Of a DNA stretch of 64,000 nt, positions 1-14,100 are shown piece after piece. A program made the position numbers and the translations under genes. The stretch lies in contig OY987227.1 of the NCBI GenBank assembly GCA_963920705.1, forward strand, positions 1,364,001-1,428,000, given 5' to 3'. Positions within the stretch are counted from its first letter, which is position 1, and each line of letters starts with the position of its first letter. Origin of the DNA: Odiellus spinosus. Its lineage: Eukaryota; Arthropoda; Arachnida; Opiliones; Phalangiidae. Under the pieces are notes generated by a model. That model ran no database searches and was not told the DNA's origin. It saw only the letters and a program-made list of their open reading frames with translations.

Positions 1-735
1 CTTCAATTGAAAATAACTCTTCAATTGAAAATAACTCTTATATTGAAAATGACTCTTAAATTGAAAATAACTCTTCAATTGAAAATAACTCTTCAATTGA
101 AAATAACTCTTCAATTGAAAATAACTCTTCAATTGAAAATAACTCTTCAATTGAAAATAAATCTTCAATTTAAAATAACTCTTAAATTGAAAAAAACTCT
201 TCTATTGAAAATAACTTTACCATTGTAAAACTTTTCAATATAAAATAAGTCTTCAATTGAAAATAACTCTTCAATTGAATATAACTCTTCAATTGAAAAT
301 AACTCTTCAATTTAAAATAACTCTTCAATTGAAAATAACTCTTCAATTGAAAATAACTCTTCGATTGAAAATAAGTCTTCAATTGAAAATAAGTCTTCAA
401 TTGAAAATAACTCTTCAATTGAAAATAACTCTTCAATTGAAAATAACTCTTCAATTGAAAATAACTCTTCAATTGAAAATAACTCTTCAATTGAAAATAA
501 CTCTTCAATTGAAAATAACTCTTCAATTGAAAATAACTCTTCAATTGAAAATAACTCTTCAATTGAAAATAACTCTTCAATTGAAAATAACCCTTCAATT
601 GAAAATAACTCTTCAATTGAAAATAACTCTTCAATTGAAAATAACTCTTCAATTGAAAATAAATCTTCAATTGGAAATAACTCTTCAATTGAAAATAACT
701 CTTCAATTGAAAATAACTTATATTGAAAATGACTC
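1..735 (+). repeat. Higher-order repeat A, copy 1 (partner 3,127-3,879)
   Basis: The stretch around the cassette at 215 matches the stretch around the cassette at 3359 at an offset of 3,144 bp (175x18-6). It includes the shared GAATATAAC and TTCAATTTAAAATAAC variants and a shared 2-bp deletion, AACTTATATTG, at about 718 and 3,862. I noticed few differences, for example CTTCGATTG near 360 against CTTCAATTG near 3,504, and AATAACT against AATGACT near 177 and 3,321. Upstream of the cassette the offset drops to 3,126, a one-monomer indel. Similarity ends at about 735/3,879, where CTTCAATTG faces CTTAAATTG. Confidence 0.75.
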
Positions 736-3126
736 TTCAATTGAAAATAACTCTTCAATTGAAAATAACTCTTCAATTGAAAATAACTCTTCAATTGAAA
801 ATAACTCTTCAATTGAAAATAAATCTTCAATTGAAAATAACTCTTCAATTGAAAATAACTCTTCAATAGAAAATAACTCTTCAATTGAAAATAACTCTTC
901 AATTGAAAATAACTCTTCAATTGAAAATAACTCTTCAATTGAAAATAACTCTTCAATTGAAAATAACTCTTATATTGAAAATGACTCTTAAATTGAAAAT
1001 AACTCTTCTATTGAAAATAACTCTTCAATTGAAAATAACTCTTCAATTGAAAATAACTCTTCAATTGAAAATATCTCTTCAATTGAAAATAACTCTTATA
1101 TTGAAAATGACTCTTAAATTGAAAATAACTCTGCAATTGAAAATAACTCTTCAATTGAAAATAACTCTTCAATTGAAAATATCTCTTCAATTGAAAATAA
1201 CTCTTATATTGAAAATGACTCTTAAATTGAAAATAACTCTTCAATTGAAAATAACTCTTCAATTGAAAATAACTCTTATATTGAAAATGACTCTTCAATT
1301 GAAAATAACTCTTCAATTGAAAATAACTCTTCAATTGAAAATAAATCTTCAATTGAAAATAAATCTTCAATTGGAAATAACTCTTCAATTGAAAATAACT
1401 CTTCAATTGAAAATAACTCTTCAATTGAAAATAACTCTTCAATTGAAAATAAATCTTCAATTGAAAATAAATCTTCAATTGGAAATAACTCTTCAATTGA
1501 AAATAACTCTTCAATTGAAAATAACTCTTCAATTGAAAATAACCCTTCAATTGAAAATAACTCTTCAATTGAAAATAACTCTTCAATTGAAAATAACTCT
1601 TCAATTGAAAATAAATCTTCAATTGGAAATAACTCTTCAATTGAAAATAACTCTTCAATTGAAAATAACTCTTATATTGAAAATGACTCTTAAATTGAAA
1701 ATAACTCTTCAATTGAAAATAACTCTTCAATTGAAAATAACTCTTCAATTGAAAATAACTCTTCAATTGAAAATAACTCTTCAATTGAAAATAACCCTTC
1801 AATTGAAAATAACTCTTCTATTGAAAATAACTTTACCATTGTAAAACTTTTCAATATAAAATAAGTCTTCAATTGAAAATAAGTCTTCAATTGAAAATAA
1901 CTCTTCAATTGAAAATAACTCTTCAATTGAAAATAACACTTCAATTGAAAATAACTCTTCAATTGAAAATAACTCTTCAATTGGAAATAACTCTTCAATT
2001 GAAAATAACTCTTAAATTGAAAATAACTCTTCAATTGAAAATAACTTTTCAATTGAAAATAACTCTTCAATTGAAAATAACTATTCAATTGAAAATAACT
2101 CTTCAATTGAAAATAACTCTTCAATTGAAAATAACTCTTCAATTGAAAATAACTCTTATATTGAAAATGACTCTTAAATTGAAAATAACTCTTCAATTGA
2201 AAATAACTCTTCAATTGAAAATAACTCTTCAATTGAAAATAACTCTTCAATTGAAAATAACTCTTCAATTGAAAATAAATCTTCAATTGAAAATAACTCT
2301 TCAATTGAAAATAACTCTTCAATAGAAAATAACTCTTCAATTGAAAATAACTCTTCAATTGAAAATAACTCTTCAATTGAAAATAACTCTTCAATTGAAA
2401 ATAACTCTTCAATTGAAAAAAACTCTTATATTGAAAATGACTCTTAAATTGAAAATAACTCTTCTATTGAAAATAACTCTTCAATTGAAAATAACTCTTC
2501 AATTGAAAATAACTCTTCAATTGAAAATATCTCTTCAATTGAAAATAACTCTTATATTGAAAATGACTCTTAAATTGAAAATAACTCTGCAATTGAAAAT
2601 AACTCTTCAATTGAAAATAACTCTTCAATTGAAAATATCTCTTCAATTGAAAATAACTCTTATATTGAAAATGACTCTTAAATTGAAAATAACTCTTCAA
2701 TTGAAAATAACTCTTCAATTGAAAATAACTCTTATATTGAAAATGACTCTTAAATTGAAAATAACTCTTCTTTTGAAAATAACTCTTCAATTGAAAATAA
2801 CTCTTCAATTGAAAATAACTCTTCAATTGAAAATAACTCTTCAAACGAAAATAACTCTTCAATTGAAAATAAATCTTCAATTGAAAATAAATCTTCAATT
2901 GGAAATAACTCTTCAATTGAAAATAACTCTTCAATTGAAAATAACTCTTCAATTGAAAATAACTCTTCAATTGAAAATAAATCTTCAATAGAAAATAAAT
3001 CTTCAATTGGAAATAACTCTTCAATTGAAAATAACTCTTCAATTGAAAATAACTCTTCAATTGAAAATAACTCTTCAATTGAAAATAACTCTTCAATTGA
3101 AAATAACTCTTCAATTGAAAATAACT

Positions 3127-3879
3127 CTTCAATTGAAAATAACTCTTCAATTGAAAATAACTCTTATATTGAAAATGACTCTTAAATTGAAAATAACTCT
3201 TCAATTGAAAATAACTCTTCAATTGAAAATAACTCTTCAATTGAAAATAACTCTTCAATTGAAAATAACTCTTCAATTGAAAATAACTCTTCAATTGAAA
3301 ATAAATCTTCAATTTAAAATGACTCTTAAATTGAAAAAAACTCTTCTATTGAAAATAACTTTACCATTGTAAAACTTTTCAATATAAAATAAGTCTTCAA
3401 TTGAAAATAACTCTTCAATTGAATATAACTCTTCAATTGAAAATAACTCTTCAATTTAAAATAACTCTTCAATTGAAAATAACTCTTCAATTGAAAATAA
3501 CTCTTCAATTGAAAATAAGTCTTCAATTGAAAATAAGTCTTCAATTGAAAATAACTCTTCAATTGAAAATAACTCTTCAATTGAAAATAACTCTTCAATT
3601 GAAAATAACTCTTCAATTGAAAATAACTCTTCAATTGAAAATAACTCTTCAATTGAAAATAACTCTTCAATTGAAAATAACTCTTCAATTGAAAATAACT
3701 CTTCAATTGAAAATAACTCTTCAATTGAAAATAACCCTTCAATTGAAAATAACTCTTCAATTGAAAATAACTCTTCAATTGAAAATAACTCTTCAATTGA
3801 AAATAAATCTTCAATTGGAAATAACTCTTCAATTGAAAATAACTCTTCAATTGAAAATAACTTATATTGAAAATGACTC
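3127..3879 (+). repeat. Higher-order repeat A, copy 2
   Basis: Partner of the block at the left edge of the window, sharing its cassette, its 2-bp deletion and the order of its variants. The 2.4 kb between the two copies holds ordinary monomers, one cassette (1831) and several CTTATATTGAAAATGACT plus CTTAAATTG pairs. Copy 1 is cut by the window edge, so the full unit length is unknown. Confidence 0.72.
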
Positions 3880-4079
3880 TTAAATTGAAAATAACTCTTC
3901 AATTGAAGATAACTCTTCAATTGAAAATAACTCTTCAATTGAAAATAACTCTTCAATTGAAAATAACTCTTCAATTGAAAATAACCCTTCAATTGAAAAT
4001 AACTCTTCTATTGAAAATAACTTTACCATTGTAAAACTTTTCAATATAAAATAAGTCTTCAATTGAAAATAAGTCTTCA

Positions 4080-7000
4080 ATTGAAAATAACTCTTCAATT
4101 GAAAATAACTCTTCAATTGAAAATAACTCTTCAATTGAAAATAACTCTTCAATTGAAAATAACTCTTCAATTGAAAATAACTCTTCAATTGAAAATAACT
4201 CTTCAATTGAAAATAACTCTTCAATTGAAAATAACTCTTCAATTGAAAATAACTCTTCAATTGAAAATAACTCTTCAATTGAAAATAACTCTTCAATTGA
4301 AAATAACTCTTCAATTGAAAATAACTCTTCAATTGAAAATAACTCTTCAATTTAAAATAACTCTTCAATTGAAAATATCTCTTCAATTGAAAATCACTCT
4401 TCTATTGAAAATAACTCTTCAATAGAAAATAACTCTTCTATTGAAAATAACTCTTCTATTGAAAATAACTCTTCTATTGAAAATAACTCTTCTATTGAAA
4501 ATAACTCTTCAATAGAAAATAACTCTTCTATTGAAAATAACACTTCCATTGGAAAAACCTTTCCATTGAAAATTAGTTTTCAATTGAAATAACCCTTCAA
4601 TGGAAAATATCTCTTCAATTGAAATAACCCTTCAATTGAAAATAACTCTTCAATTGAAAATAACTCTTCAATTGAAAATAACTCTTCAATTGAAAATAAA
4701 TCTTCAATTGAAATAACCCTTCAATTGAAAATAACTCTTCAATTGAAAATAACTCTTCAATTGAAAATAACTCTTCAATTGAAAATAACTCTTCGATTGA
4801 AAATAACTCTTCGATTGAAAATAACTCTTCAATTGAAAATAACTCTTCAATTGAAAATAACCCTTCAATTGAAAATAACTCTTCAATTGAAAATAACTCT
4901 TCAATTGAAAATAACTCTTCAATTGAAAATAAATCTTCAATTGGAAATAACTCTTCAATTGAAAATAACTCTTCAATTGAAAATAACTCTTATATTGAAA
5001 ATGACTCTTAAATTGAAAATAACTCTTCAATTGAAAATAACTCTTCAATTGAAAATAACTCTTCAATTGAAAATAACTCTTCAATTGAAAATAACTATTC
5101 AATTGAAAATAACCCTTCAATTGAAAATAACTCTTCTATTGAAAATAACTTTACCATTGTAAAACTTTTCAATATAAAATAAGTCTTCAATTGAAAATAA
5201 GTCTTCAATTGAAAATAACTCTTCAATTGAAAATAACTCTTCAATTGAAAATAACTCTTCAATTGAAAATAACTCTTCAATTGAAAATAACTCTTCAATT
5301 GAAAATAACTCTTCAATTGAAAATAACTCTTCAATTGAAAATAACTCTTCAATTGAAAATAACTCTTCAATTGAAAATAACTCTTCAATTGAAAATAACT
5401 CATCAATTGAAAATAACTCTTCAATTGAAAATAACTCTTCAATTGAAAATAACTCTTCAATTGAAAATAACTCTTCAATTGAATATAACTCTTCAATTGA
5501 AAATAACTCTTCAATTGAAAATAACTCTTCAATTGAAAATAACTCTTCAATTAAAAATAACTCTTCAATTGAAAATAACTCTTCAATTGAAAATAACTCT
5601 TCAATTGAAAATAACTCTTCAATTGAAAATAACTCTTCAATTGAAAATAACTCTTCAATTGAAAATAACTCTTCAATTGAAAATAACTCTTAATTGAAAA
5701 TAACTCTTCAATTGAAAATAACTCTTCAATTGAAAATAACTCTTCAATTGAAAATAACTCTTCAATTGAAAATAACTCTTAAATTGAAAATAACTCTTCT
5801 ATTGAAAATAACTTTACCATTGTAAAACTTTTCAATATAAAATAAGTCTTCAATTGAAAATAACTCTTCAATTGAAAATAACTCTTCAATTTAAAATAAC
5901 TCTTCAATTGAAAATAACTCTTCAATTGAAAATAACTCTTCAATTGAAAATAACTCTTCAATTGAAAATAACTCTTCAATTGAAAATAACTCTTCAATTG
6001 GAAATAACTCTTCAATTGAAAATAACTCTTCAATTGAAAATAACTCTTCAATTGAAAATAACTCTTCAATTGAAAATAACTCTTGAATTGAAAATAATTC
6101 TTCAATTGAAAATGACTCTTAAATTGAAAATAACTCTTCTATTGAAAATAACTCTTCAATTGAAAATAACTCTTCAATTGAAAATAACTCTTCAATTGAA
6201 AATAACTCTTCAATTGAAAATAACTCTTCAATTGAAAATAACTCTTCAATTGAAAATAACTCTTCAATTGAAAATAACTCTTCAATTGAAAATAACTCTT
6301 CAATTGAAAATAACACTTCAATTGAAAATAACTCTTCAATTGAAAATAAATCTTCAATTGGAAATAACTCTTCAATTGAAAATAACTCTTAAATTGAAAA
6401 TAACTCTTCAATTGAAAATAACTCTTCAATTGAAAATAACACTTCAATTGAAAATAACTCTTCAATTGAAAATAACTCTTCAATTGGAAATAACTCTTCA
6501 ATTGAAAATAACTCTTAAATTGAAAATAACTCTTCAATTGAAAATAACTCTTCAATTGAAAATAACTCTTCAATTGAAAATAACTATTCAATTGAAAATA
6601 ACTCTTCAATTGAAAATAACTCTTCAATTGAAAATAACTCTTCAATTGAAAATAACTCTTATATTGAAAATGACTCTTAAATTGAAAATAACTCTTCAAT
6701 TGAAAATAACTCTTCAATTGAAAATAACTCTTCAATTGAAAATAACTCTTCAATTGAAAATAACTCTTCAATTGAAAATAAATCTTCAATTGAAAATAAC
6801 TCTTCAATTGAAAATAACTCTTCAATAGAAAATAACTCTTCAATTGAAAATAACTCTTCAATTGAAAATAACTCTTCAATTGAAAATAACTCTTCAATTG
6901 AAAATAACTCTTCAATTGAAAATAACTCTTCAATTGAAAATAACTCTTCAATTGAAAATAACTCTTCAATTGAAAATAACTCTTCAATTGAAAATAATTC

Positions 7001-7634
7001 TTCAATTGAAAATAACTCTTGAATTGAAAATAACTCTTATATTGAAAATAACTATTCAATTGAAAATAACTCTTCAATTGAAAATAACTCTTCAATTGAA
7101 AATAACTCTTCAATTGAAAATAACTCTTATATTGAAAATGACTCTTAAATTGAAAATAACTCTTCAATTGAAAATAACTCTTCAATTGAAAATAACTCTT
7201 CAATTGAAAATAACTCTTCAATTGAAAATAACTCTTCAATTGAAAATAAATCTTCAATTGGAAATAACTCTTCAATTGAAAATAACTCTTAAATTGAAAA
7301 TAACTCTTCAATTGAAAATAACTCTTCAATTGAAAATAACACTTCAATTGAAAATAACTCTTCAATTGAAAATAACTCTTCAATTGGAAATAACTCTTCA
7401 ATTGAAAATAACTCTTAAATTGAAAATAACTCTTCAATTGAAAATAACTCTTCAATTGAAAATATCTCTTCAATTGAAAATAACTCTTATATTGAAAATG
7501 ACTCTTAAATTGAAAATAACTCTTCAATTGAAAATAACTCTTCAATTGAAAATAACTCTTATATTGAAAATGACTCTTAAATTGAAAATAACTCTTCTTT
7601 TGAAAATAACTCTTCAATTGAAAATAACTCTTCA
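4080..7634 (+). repeat. 3,555-bp tandem higher-order unit, copy 1
   Basis: Every landmark here recurs exactly 3,555 bp downstream: the aberrant segment at about 4,389-4,720, the CTTCGATTG pair near 4,792, the cassettes at 5149 and 5812, CTCATCAATTG near 5,400, the 1-bp deletion CTCTTAATTG at about 5,691, and the CTTGAATTG/AATTCTTC run near 6,080. I found only two base differences from copy 2: C6856 against T10411, and C7340 against A10895. 3,555 is 198x18 minus 9, accounted for by two cassettes (-4), one 1-bp deletion and four short monomers in the aberrant segment. The edges lie in uniform monomer runs and may be off by up to about 270 bp. Confidence 0.85.
4389..4720 (+). repeat. Aberrant diverged segment, copy 1
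   Basis: The most diverged DNA in the left arm. A run of CTTCTATTG and CTTCAATAG monomers (about 4,395-4,540) leads into CACTTCCATTGGAAAAACC, TTTCCATTGAAAATTAG, TTTTCAATTGAAATAACCC and TTCAATGGAAAATATCT. Several units are 17 bp because GAAATAAC replaces GAAAATAAC (at about 4,586, 4,622 and 4,710), and one is short around GGAAAAACC. Together they shift the register by -4. CCATTGG and TTCCATTGAAAA are not typical of this arm; the right arm has a related CCATT variant. No coding or RNA signal is evident. It may be an older remnant of the family. Confidence 0.8.
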
Positions 7635-10600
7635 ATTGAAAATAACTCTTCAATTGAAAATAACTCTTCAATTGAAAATAACTCTTCAATTGAAAATAAC
7701 TCTTCAATTGAAAATAACTCTTCAATTGAAAATAACTCTTCAATTGAAAATAACTCTTCAATTGAAAATAACTCTTCAATTGAAAATAACTCTTCAATTG
7801 AAAATAACTCTTCAATTGAAAATAACTCTTCAATTGAAAATAACTCTTCAATTGAAAATAACTCTTCAATTGAAAATAACTCTTCAATTGAAAATAACTC
7901 TTCAATTTAAAATAACTCTTCAATTGAAAATATCTCTTCAATTGAAAATCACTCTTCTATTGAAAATAACTCTTCAATAGAAAATAACTCTTCTATTGAA
8001 AATAACTCTTCTATTGAAAATAACTCTTCTATTGAAAATAACTCTTCTATTGAAAATAACTCTTCAATAGAAAATAACTCTTCTATTGAAAATAACACTT
8101 CCATTGGAAAAACCTTTCCATTGAAAATTAGTTTTCAATTGAAATAACCCTTCAATGGAAAATATCTCTTCAATTGAAATAACCCTTCAATTGAAAATAA
8201 CTCTTCAATTGAAAATAACTCTTCAATTGAAAATAACTCTTCAATTGAAAATAAATCTTCAATTGAAATAACCCTTCAATTGAAAATAACTCTTCAATTG
8301 AAAATAACTCTTCAATTGAAAATAACTCTTCAATTGAAAATAACTCTTCGATTGAAAATAACTCTTCGATTGAAAATAACTCTTCAATTGAAAATAACTC
8401 TTCAATTGAAAATAACCCTTCAATTGAAAATAACTCTTCAATTGAAAATAACTCTTCAATTGAAAATAACTCTTCAATTGAAAATAAATCTTCAATTGGA
8501 AATAACTCTTCAATTGAAAATAACTCTTCAATTGAAAATAACTCTTATATTGAAAATGACTCTTAAATTGAAAATAACTCTTCAATTGAAAATAACTCTT
8601 CAATTGAAAATAACTCTTCAATTGAAAATAACTCTTCAATTGAAAATAACTATTCAATTGAAAATAACCCTTCAATTGAAAATAACTCTTCTATTGAAAA
8701 TAACTTTACCATTGTAAAACTTTTCAATATAAAATAAGTCTTCAATTGAAAATAAGTCTTCAATTGAAAATAACTCTTCAATTGAAAATAACTCTTCAAT
8801 TGAAAATAACTCTTCAATTGAAAATAACTCTTCAATTGAAAATAACTCTTCAATTGAAAATAACTCTTCAATTGAAAATAACTCTTCAATTGAAAATAAC
8901 TCTTCAATTGAAAATAACTCTTCAATTGAAAATAACTCTTCAATTGAAAATAACTCATCAATTGAAAATAACTCTTCAATTGAAAATAACTCTTCAATTG
9001 AAAATAACTCTTCAATTGAAAATAACTCTTCAATTGAATATAACTCTTCAATTGAAAATAACTCTTCAATTGAAAATAACTCTTCAATTGAAAATAACTC
9101 TTCAATTAAAAATAACTCTTCAATTGAAAATAACTCTTCAATTGAAAATAACTCTTCAATTGAAAATAACTCTTCAATTGAAAATAACTCTTCAATTGAA
9201 AATAACTCTTCAATTGAAAATAACTCTTCAATTGAAAATAACTCTTAATTGAAAATAACTCTTCAATTGAAAATAACTCTTCAATTGAAAATAACTCTTC
9301 AATTGAAAATAACTCTTCAATTGAAAATAACTCTTAAATTGAAAATAACTCTTCTATTGAAAATAACTTTACCATTGTAAAACTTTTCAATATAAAATAA
9401 GTCTTCAATTGAAAATAACTCTTCAATTGAAAATAACTCTTCAATTTAAAATAACTCTTCAATTGAAAATAACTCTTCAATTGAAAATAACTCTTCAATT
9501 GAAAATAACTCTTCAATTGAAAATAACTCTTCAATTGAAAATAACTCTTCAATTGGAAATAACTCTTCAATTGAAAATAACTCTTCAATTGAAAATAACT
9601 CTTCAATTGAAAATAACTCTTCAATTGAAAATAACTCTTGAATTGAAAATAATTCTTCAATTGAAAATGACTCTTAAATTGAAAATAACTCTTCTATTGA
9701 AAATAACTCTTCAATTGAAAATAACTCTTCAATTGAAAATAACTCTTCAATTGAAAATAACTCTTCAATTGAAAATAACTCTTCAATTGAAAATAACTCT
9801 TCAATTGAAAATAACTCTTCAATTGAAAATAACTCTTCAATTGAAAATAACTCTTCAATTGAAAATAACACTTCAATTGAAAATAACTCTTCAATTGAAA
9901 ATAAATCTTCAATTGGAAATAACTCTTCAATTGAAAATAACTCTTAAATTGAAAATAACTCTTCAATTGAAAATAACTCTTCAATTGAAAATAACACTTC
10001 AATTGAAAATAACTCTTCAATTGAAAATAACTCTTCAATTGGAAATAACTCTTCAATTGAAAATAACTCTTAAATTGAAAATAACTCTTCAATTGAAAAT
10101 AACTCTTCAATTGAAAATAACTCTTCAATTGAAAATAACTATTCAATTGAAAATAACTCTTCAATTGAAAATAACTCTTCAATTGAAAATAACTCTTCAA
10201 TTGAAAATAACTCTTATATTGAAAATGACTCTTAAATTGAAAATAACTCTTCAATTGAAAATAACTCTTCAATTGAAAATAACTCTTCAATTGAAAATAA
10301 CTCTTCAATTGAAAATAACTCTTCAATTGAAAATAAATCTTCAATTGAAAATAACTCTTCAATTGAAAATAACTCTTCAATAGAAAATAACTCTTCAATT
10401 GAAAATAACTTTTCAATTGAAAATAACTCTTCAATTGAAAATAACTCTTCAATTGAAAATAACTCTTCAATTGAAAATAACTCTTCAATTGAAAATAACT
10501 CTTCAATTGAAAATAACTCTTCAATTGAAAATAACTCTTCAATTGAAAATAATTCTTCAATTGAAAATAACTCTTGAATTGAAAATAACTCTTATATTGA

Positions 10601-11189
10601 AAATAACTATTCAATTGAAAATAACTCTTCAATTGAAAATAACTCTTCAATTGAAAATAACTCTTCAATTGAAAATAACTCTTATATTGAAAATGACTCT
10701 TAAATTGAAAATAACTCTTCAATTGAAAATAACTCTTCAATTGAAAATAACTCTTCAATTGAAAATAACTCTTCAATTGAAAATAACTCTTCAATTGAAA
10801 ATAAATCTTCAATTGGAAATAACTCTTCAATTGAAAATAACTCTTAAATTGAAAATAACTCTTCAATTGAAAATAACTCTTCAATTGAAAATAAAACTTC
10901 AATTGAAAATAACTCTTCAATTGAAAATAACTCTTCAATTGGAAATAACTCTTCAATTGAAAATAACTCTTAAATTGAAAATAACTCTTCAATTGAAAAT
11001 AACTCTTCAATTGAAAATATCTCTTCAATTGAAAATAACTCTTATATTGAAAATGACTCTTAAATTGAAAATAACTCTTCAATTGAAAATAACTCTTCAA
11101 TTGAAAATAACTCTTATATTGAAAATGACTCTTAAATTGAAAATAACTCTTCTTTTGAAAATAACTCTTCAATTGAAAATAACTCTTCA
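7635..11189 (+). repeat. 3,555-bp tandem higher-order unit, copy 2
   Basis: Abuts copy 1 directly and carries the same landmarks: aberrant segment at about 7,944-8,275, cassettes 8704 and 9367, and the 1-bp deletion at about 9,246. The match ends after CTTCTTTTG near 11,155. Beyond that this copy continues into AATAAATC and CTTCAATAG monomers where copy 1 has a plain monomer run. The near-identity implies a recent tandem duplication, or gene-conversion-like homogenisation. An assembly duplication is a possible alternative; the two base differences argue mildly against it. Confidence 0.84.
7944..8275 (+). repeat. Aberrant diverged segment, copy 2
   Basis: Same segment as at 4,389, exactly 3,555 bp downstream and without any difference I could see. 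It is missing from the later 2,983-bp units, so it occurs only twice in the window and is a convenient near-unique probe or primer anchor. Confidence 0.8.
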
Positions 11190-14100
11190 ATTGAAAATAA
11201 CTCTTCAATTGAAAATAACTCTTCAATTGAAAATAAATCTTCAATTGAAAATAACTCTTCAATAGAAAATAACTCTTCAATTGAAAATAACTCTTCAATT
11301 GAAAATAACTCTTCAATTGAAAATAACTCTTCAATTGAAAATAACTCTTCAATTGAAAATAACTCTTATATTGAAAATGACTCTTAAATTGAAAATAACT
11401 CTTCTTTTGAAAATAACTCTTCAATTGAAAATAACTCTTAAATTGAAAATAACTCTTCTTTTGAAAATAACTCTTCAATTGAAAATAACTCTTCAATTGA
11501 AAATAACTCTTCAATTGAAAATAACTCTTCAATTGAAAATAACTCTTCAATTGAAAATAAATCTTCAATTGAAAATAAATCTTCAATTGGAAATAACTCT
11601 TCAATTGAAAATAACTCTTCAATTGAAAATAACTCTTCAATTGAAAATAACCCTTCAATTGAAAATAACTCTTCTATTGAAAATAACTTTACCATTGTAA
11701 AACTTTTCAATATAAAATAAGTCTTCAATTGAAAATAAGTCTTCAATTGAAAATAACTCTTCAATTGAAAATAACTCTTCAATTGAAAATAACTCTTCAA
11801 TTGAAAATAACTCTTCAATTGAAAATAACTCTTCAATTGAAAATAACTCTTCAATTGAAAATAACTCTTCAATTGAAAATAACTCATCAATTGAAAATAA
11901 CTCTTCAATTGAAAATAACTCTTCAATTGAAAATAACTCTTCAATTGAAAATAACTCTTCAATTGAATATAACTCTTCAATTGAAAATAACTCTTCAATT
12001 GAAAATAACTCTTCAATTGAAAATAACTCTTCAATTAAAAATAACTCTTCAATTGAAAATAACTCTTCAATTGAAAATAACTCTTCAATTGAAAATAACT
12101 CTTCAATTGAAAATAACTCTTCAATTGAAAATAACTCTTCAATTGAAAATAACTCTTCAATTGAAAATAACTCTTCAATTGAAAATAACTCTTAATTGAA
12201 AATAACTCTTCAATTGAAAATAACTCTTCAATTGAAAATAACTCTTCAATTGAAAATAACTCTTCAATTGAAAATAACTCTTAAATTGAAAATAACTCTT
12301 CTATTGAAAATAACTTTACCATTGTAAAACTTTTCAATATAAAATAAGTCTTCAATTGAAAATAACTCTTCAATTGAAAATAACTCTTCAATTTAAAATA
12401 ACTCTTCAATTGAAAATAACTCTTCAATTGAAAATAACTCTTCAATTGAAAATAACTCTTCAATTGAAAATAACTCTTCAATTGAAAATAACTCTTCAAT
12501 TGAAAATAACTCTTCAATTGAAAATAACTCTTCAATTGGAAATAACTCTTCAATTGAAAATAACTCTTCAATTGAAAATAACTCTTCAATTGAAAATAAC
12601 TCTTCAATTGAAAATAACTCTTGAATTGAAAATAATTCTTCAATTGAAAATGACTCTTAAATTGAAAATAACTCTTCTATTGAAAATAACTCTTCAATTG
12701 AAAATAACTCTTCAATTGAAAATAACTCTTCAATTGAAAATAACTCTTCAATTGAAAATAACTCTTCAATTGAAAATAACTCTTCAATTGAAAATAACTC
12801 TTCAATTGAAAATAACTCTTCAATTGAAAATAACTCTTCAATTGAAAATAACACTTCAATTGAAAATAACTCTTCAATTGAAAATAAATCTTCAATTGGA
12901 AATAACTCTTCAATTGAAAATAACTCTTAAATTGAAAATAACTCTTCAATTGAAAATAACTCTTCAATTGAAAATAACACTTCAATTGAAAATAACTCTT
13001 CAATTGAAAATAACTCTTCAATTGGAAATAACTCTTCAATTGAAAATAACTCTTAAATTGAAAATAACTCTTCAATTGAAAATAACTCTTCAATTGAAAA
13101 TAACTCTTCAATTGAAAATAACTATTCAATTGAAAATAACTCTTCAATTGAAAATAACTCTTCAATTGAAAATAACTCTTCAATTGAAAATAACTCTTAT
13201 ATTGAAAATGACTCTTAAATTGAAAATAACTCTTCAATTGAAAATAACTCTTCAATTGAAAATAACTCTTCAATTGAAAATAACTCTTCAATTGAAAATA
13301 ACTCTTCAATTGAAAATAAATCTTCAATTGAAAATAACTCTTCAATTGAAAATAACTCTTCAATAGAAAATAACTCTTCAATTGAAAATAACTCTTCAAT
13401 TGAAAATAACTCTTCAATTGAAAATAACTCTTCAATTGAAAATAACTCTTCAATTGAAAATAACTCTTCAATTGAAAATAACTCTTCAATTGAAAATAAC
13501 TCTTCAATTGAAAATAACTCTTCAATTGAAAATAATTCTTCAATTGAAAATAACTCTTGAATTGAAAATAACTCTTATATTGAAAATAACTATTCAATTG
13601 AAAATAACTCTTCAATTGAAAATAACTCTTCAATTGAAAATAACTCTTCAATTGAAAATAACTCTTATATTGAAAATGACTCTTAAATTGAAAATAACTC
13701 TTCAATTGAAAATAACTCTTCAATTGAAAATAACTCTTCAATTGAAAATAACTCTTCAATTGAAAATAAATCTTCAATTGGAAATAACTCTTCAATTGAA
13801 AATAACTCTTAAATTGAAAATAACTCTTCAATTGAAAATAACTCTTCAATTGAAAATAACACTTCAATTGAAAATAACTCTTCAATTGAAAATAACTCTT
13901 CAATTGGAAATAACTCTTCAATTGAAAATAACTCTTAAATTGAAAATAACTCTTCAATTGAAAATAACTCTTCAATTGAAAATATCTCTTCAATTGAAAA
14001 TAACTCTTATATTGAAAATGACTCTTAAATTGAAAATAACTCTTCAATTGAAAATAACTCTTCAATTGAAAATAACTCTTATATTGAAAATGACTCTTAA

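Noticed and set aside
215..250. The TTTACCATTG cassette as a transposon end or attachment site
   Set aside because: It is alignable as two diverged 18-mers plus a 2-bp truncation, with no terminal inverted repeats or target-site duplications.
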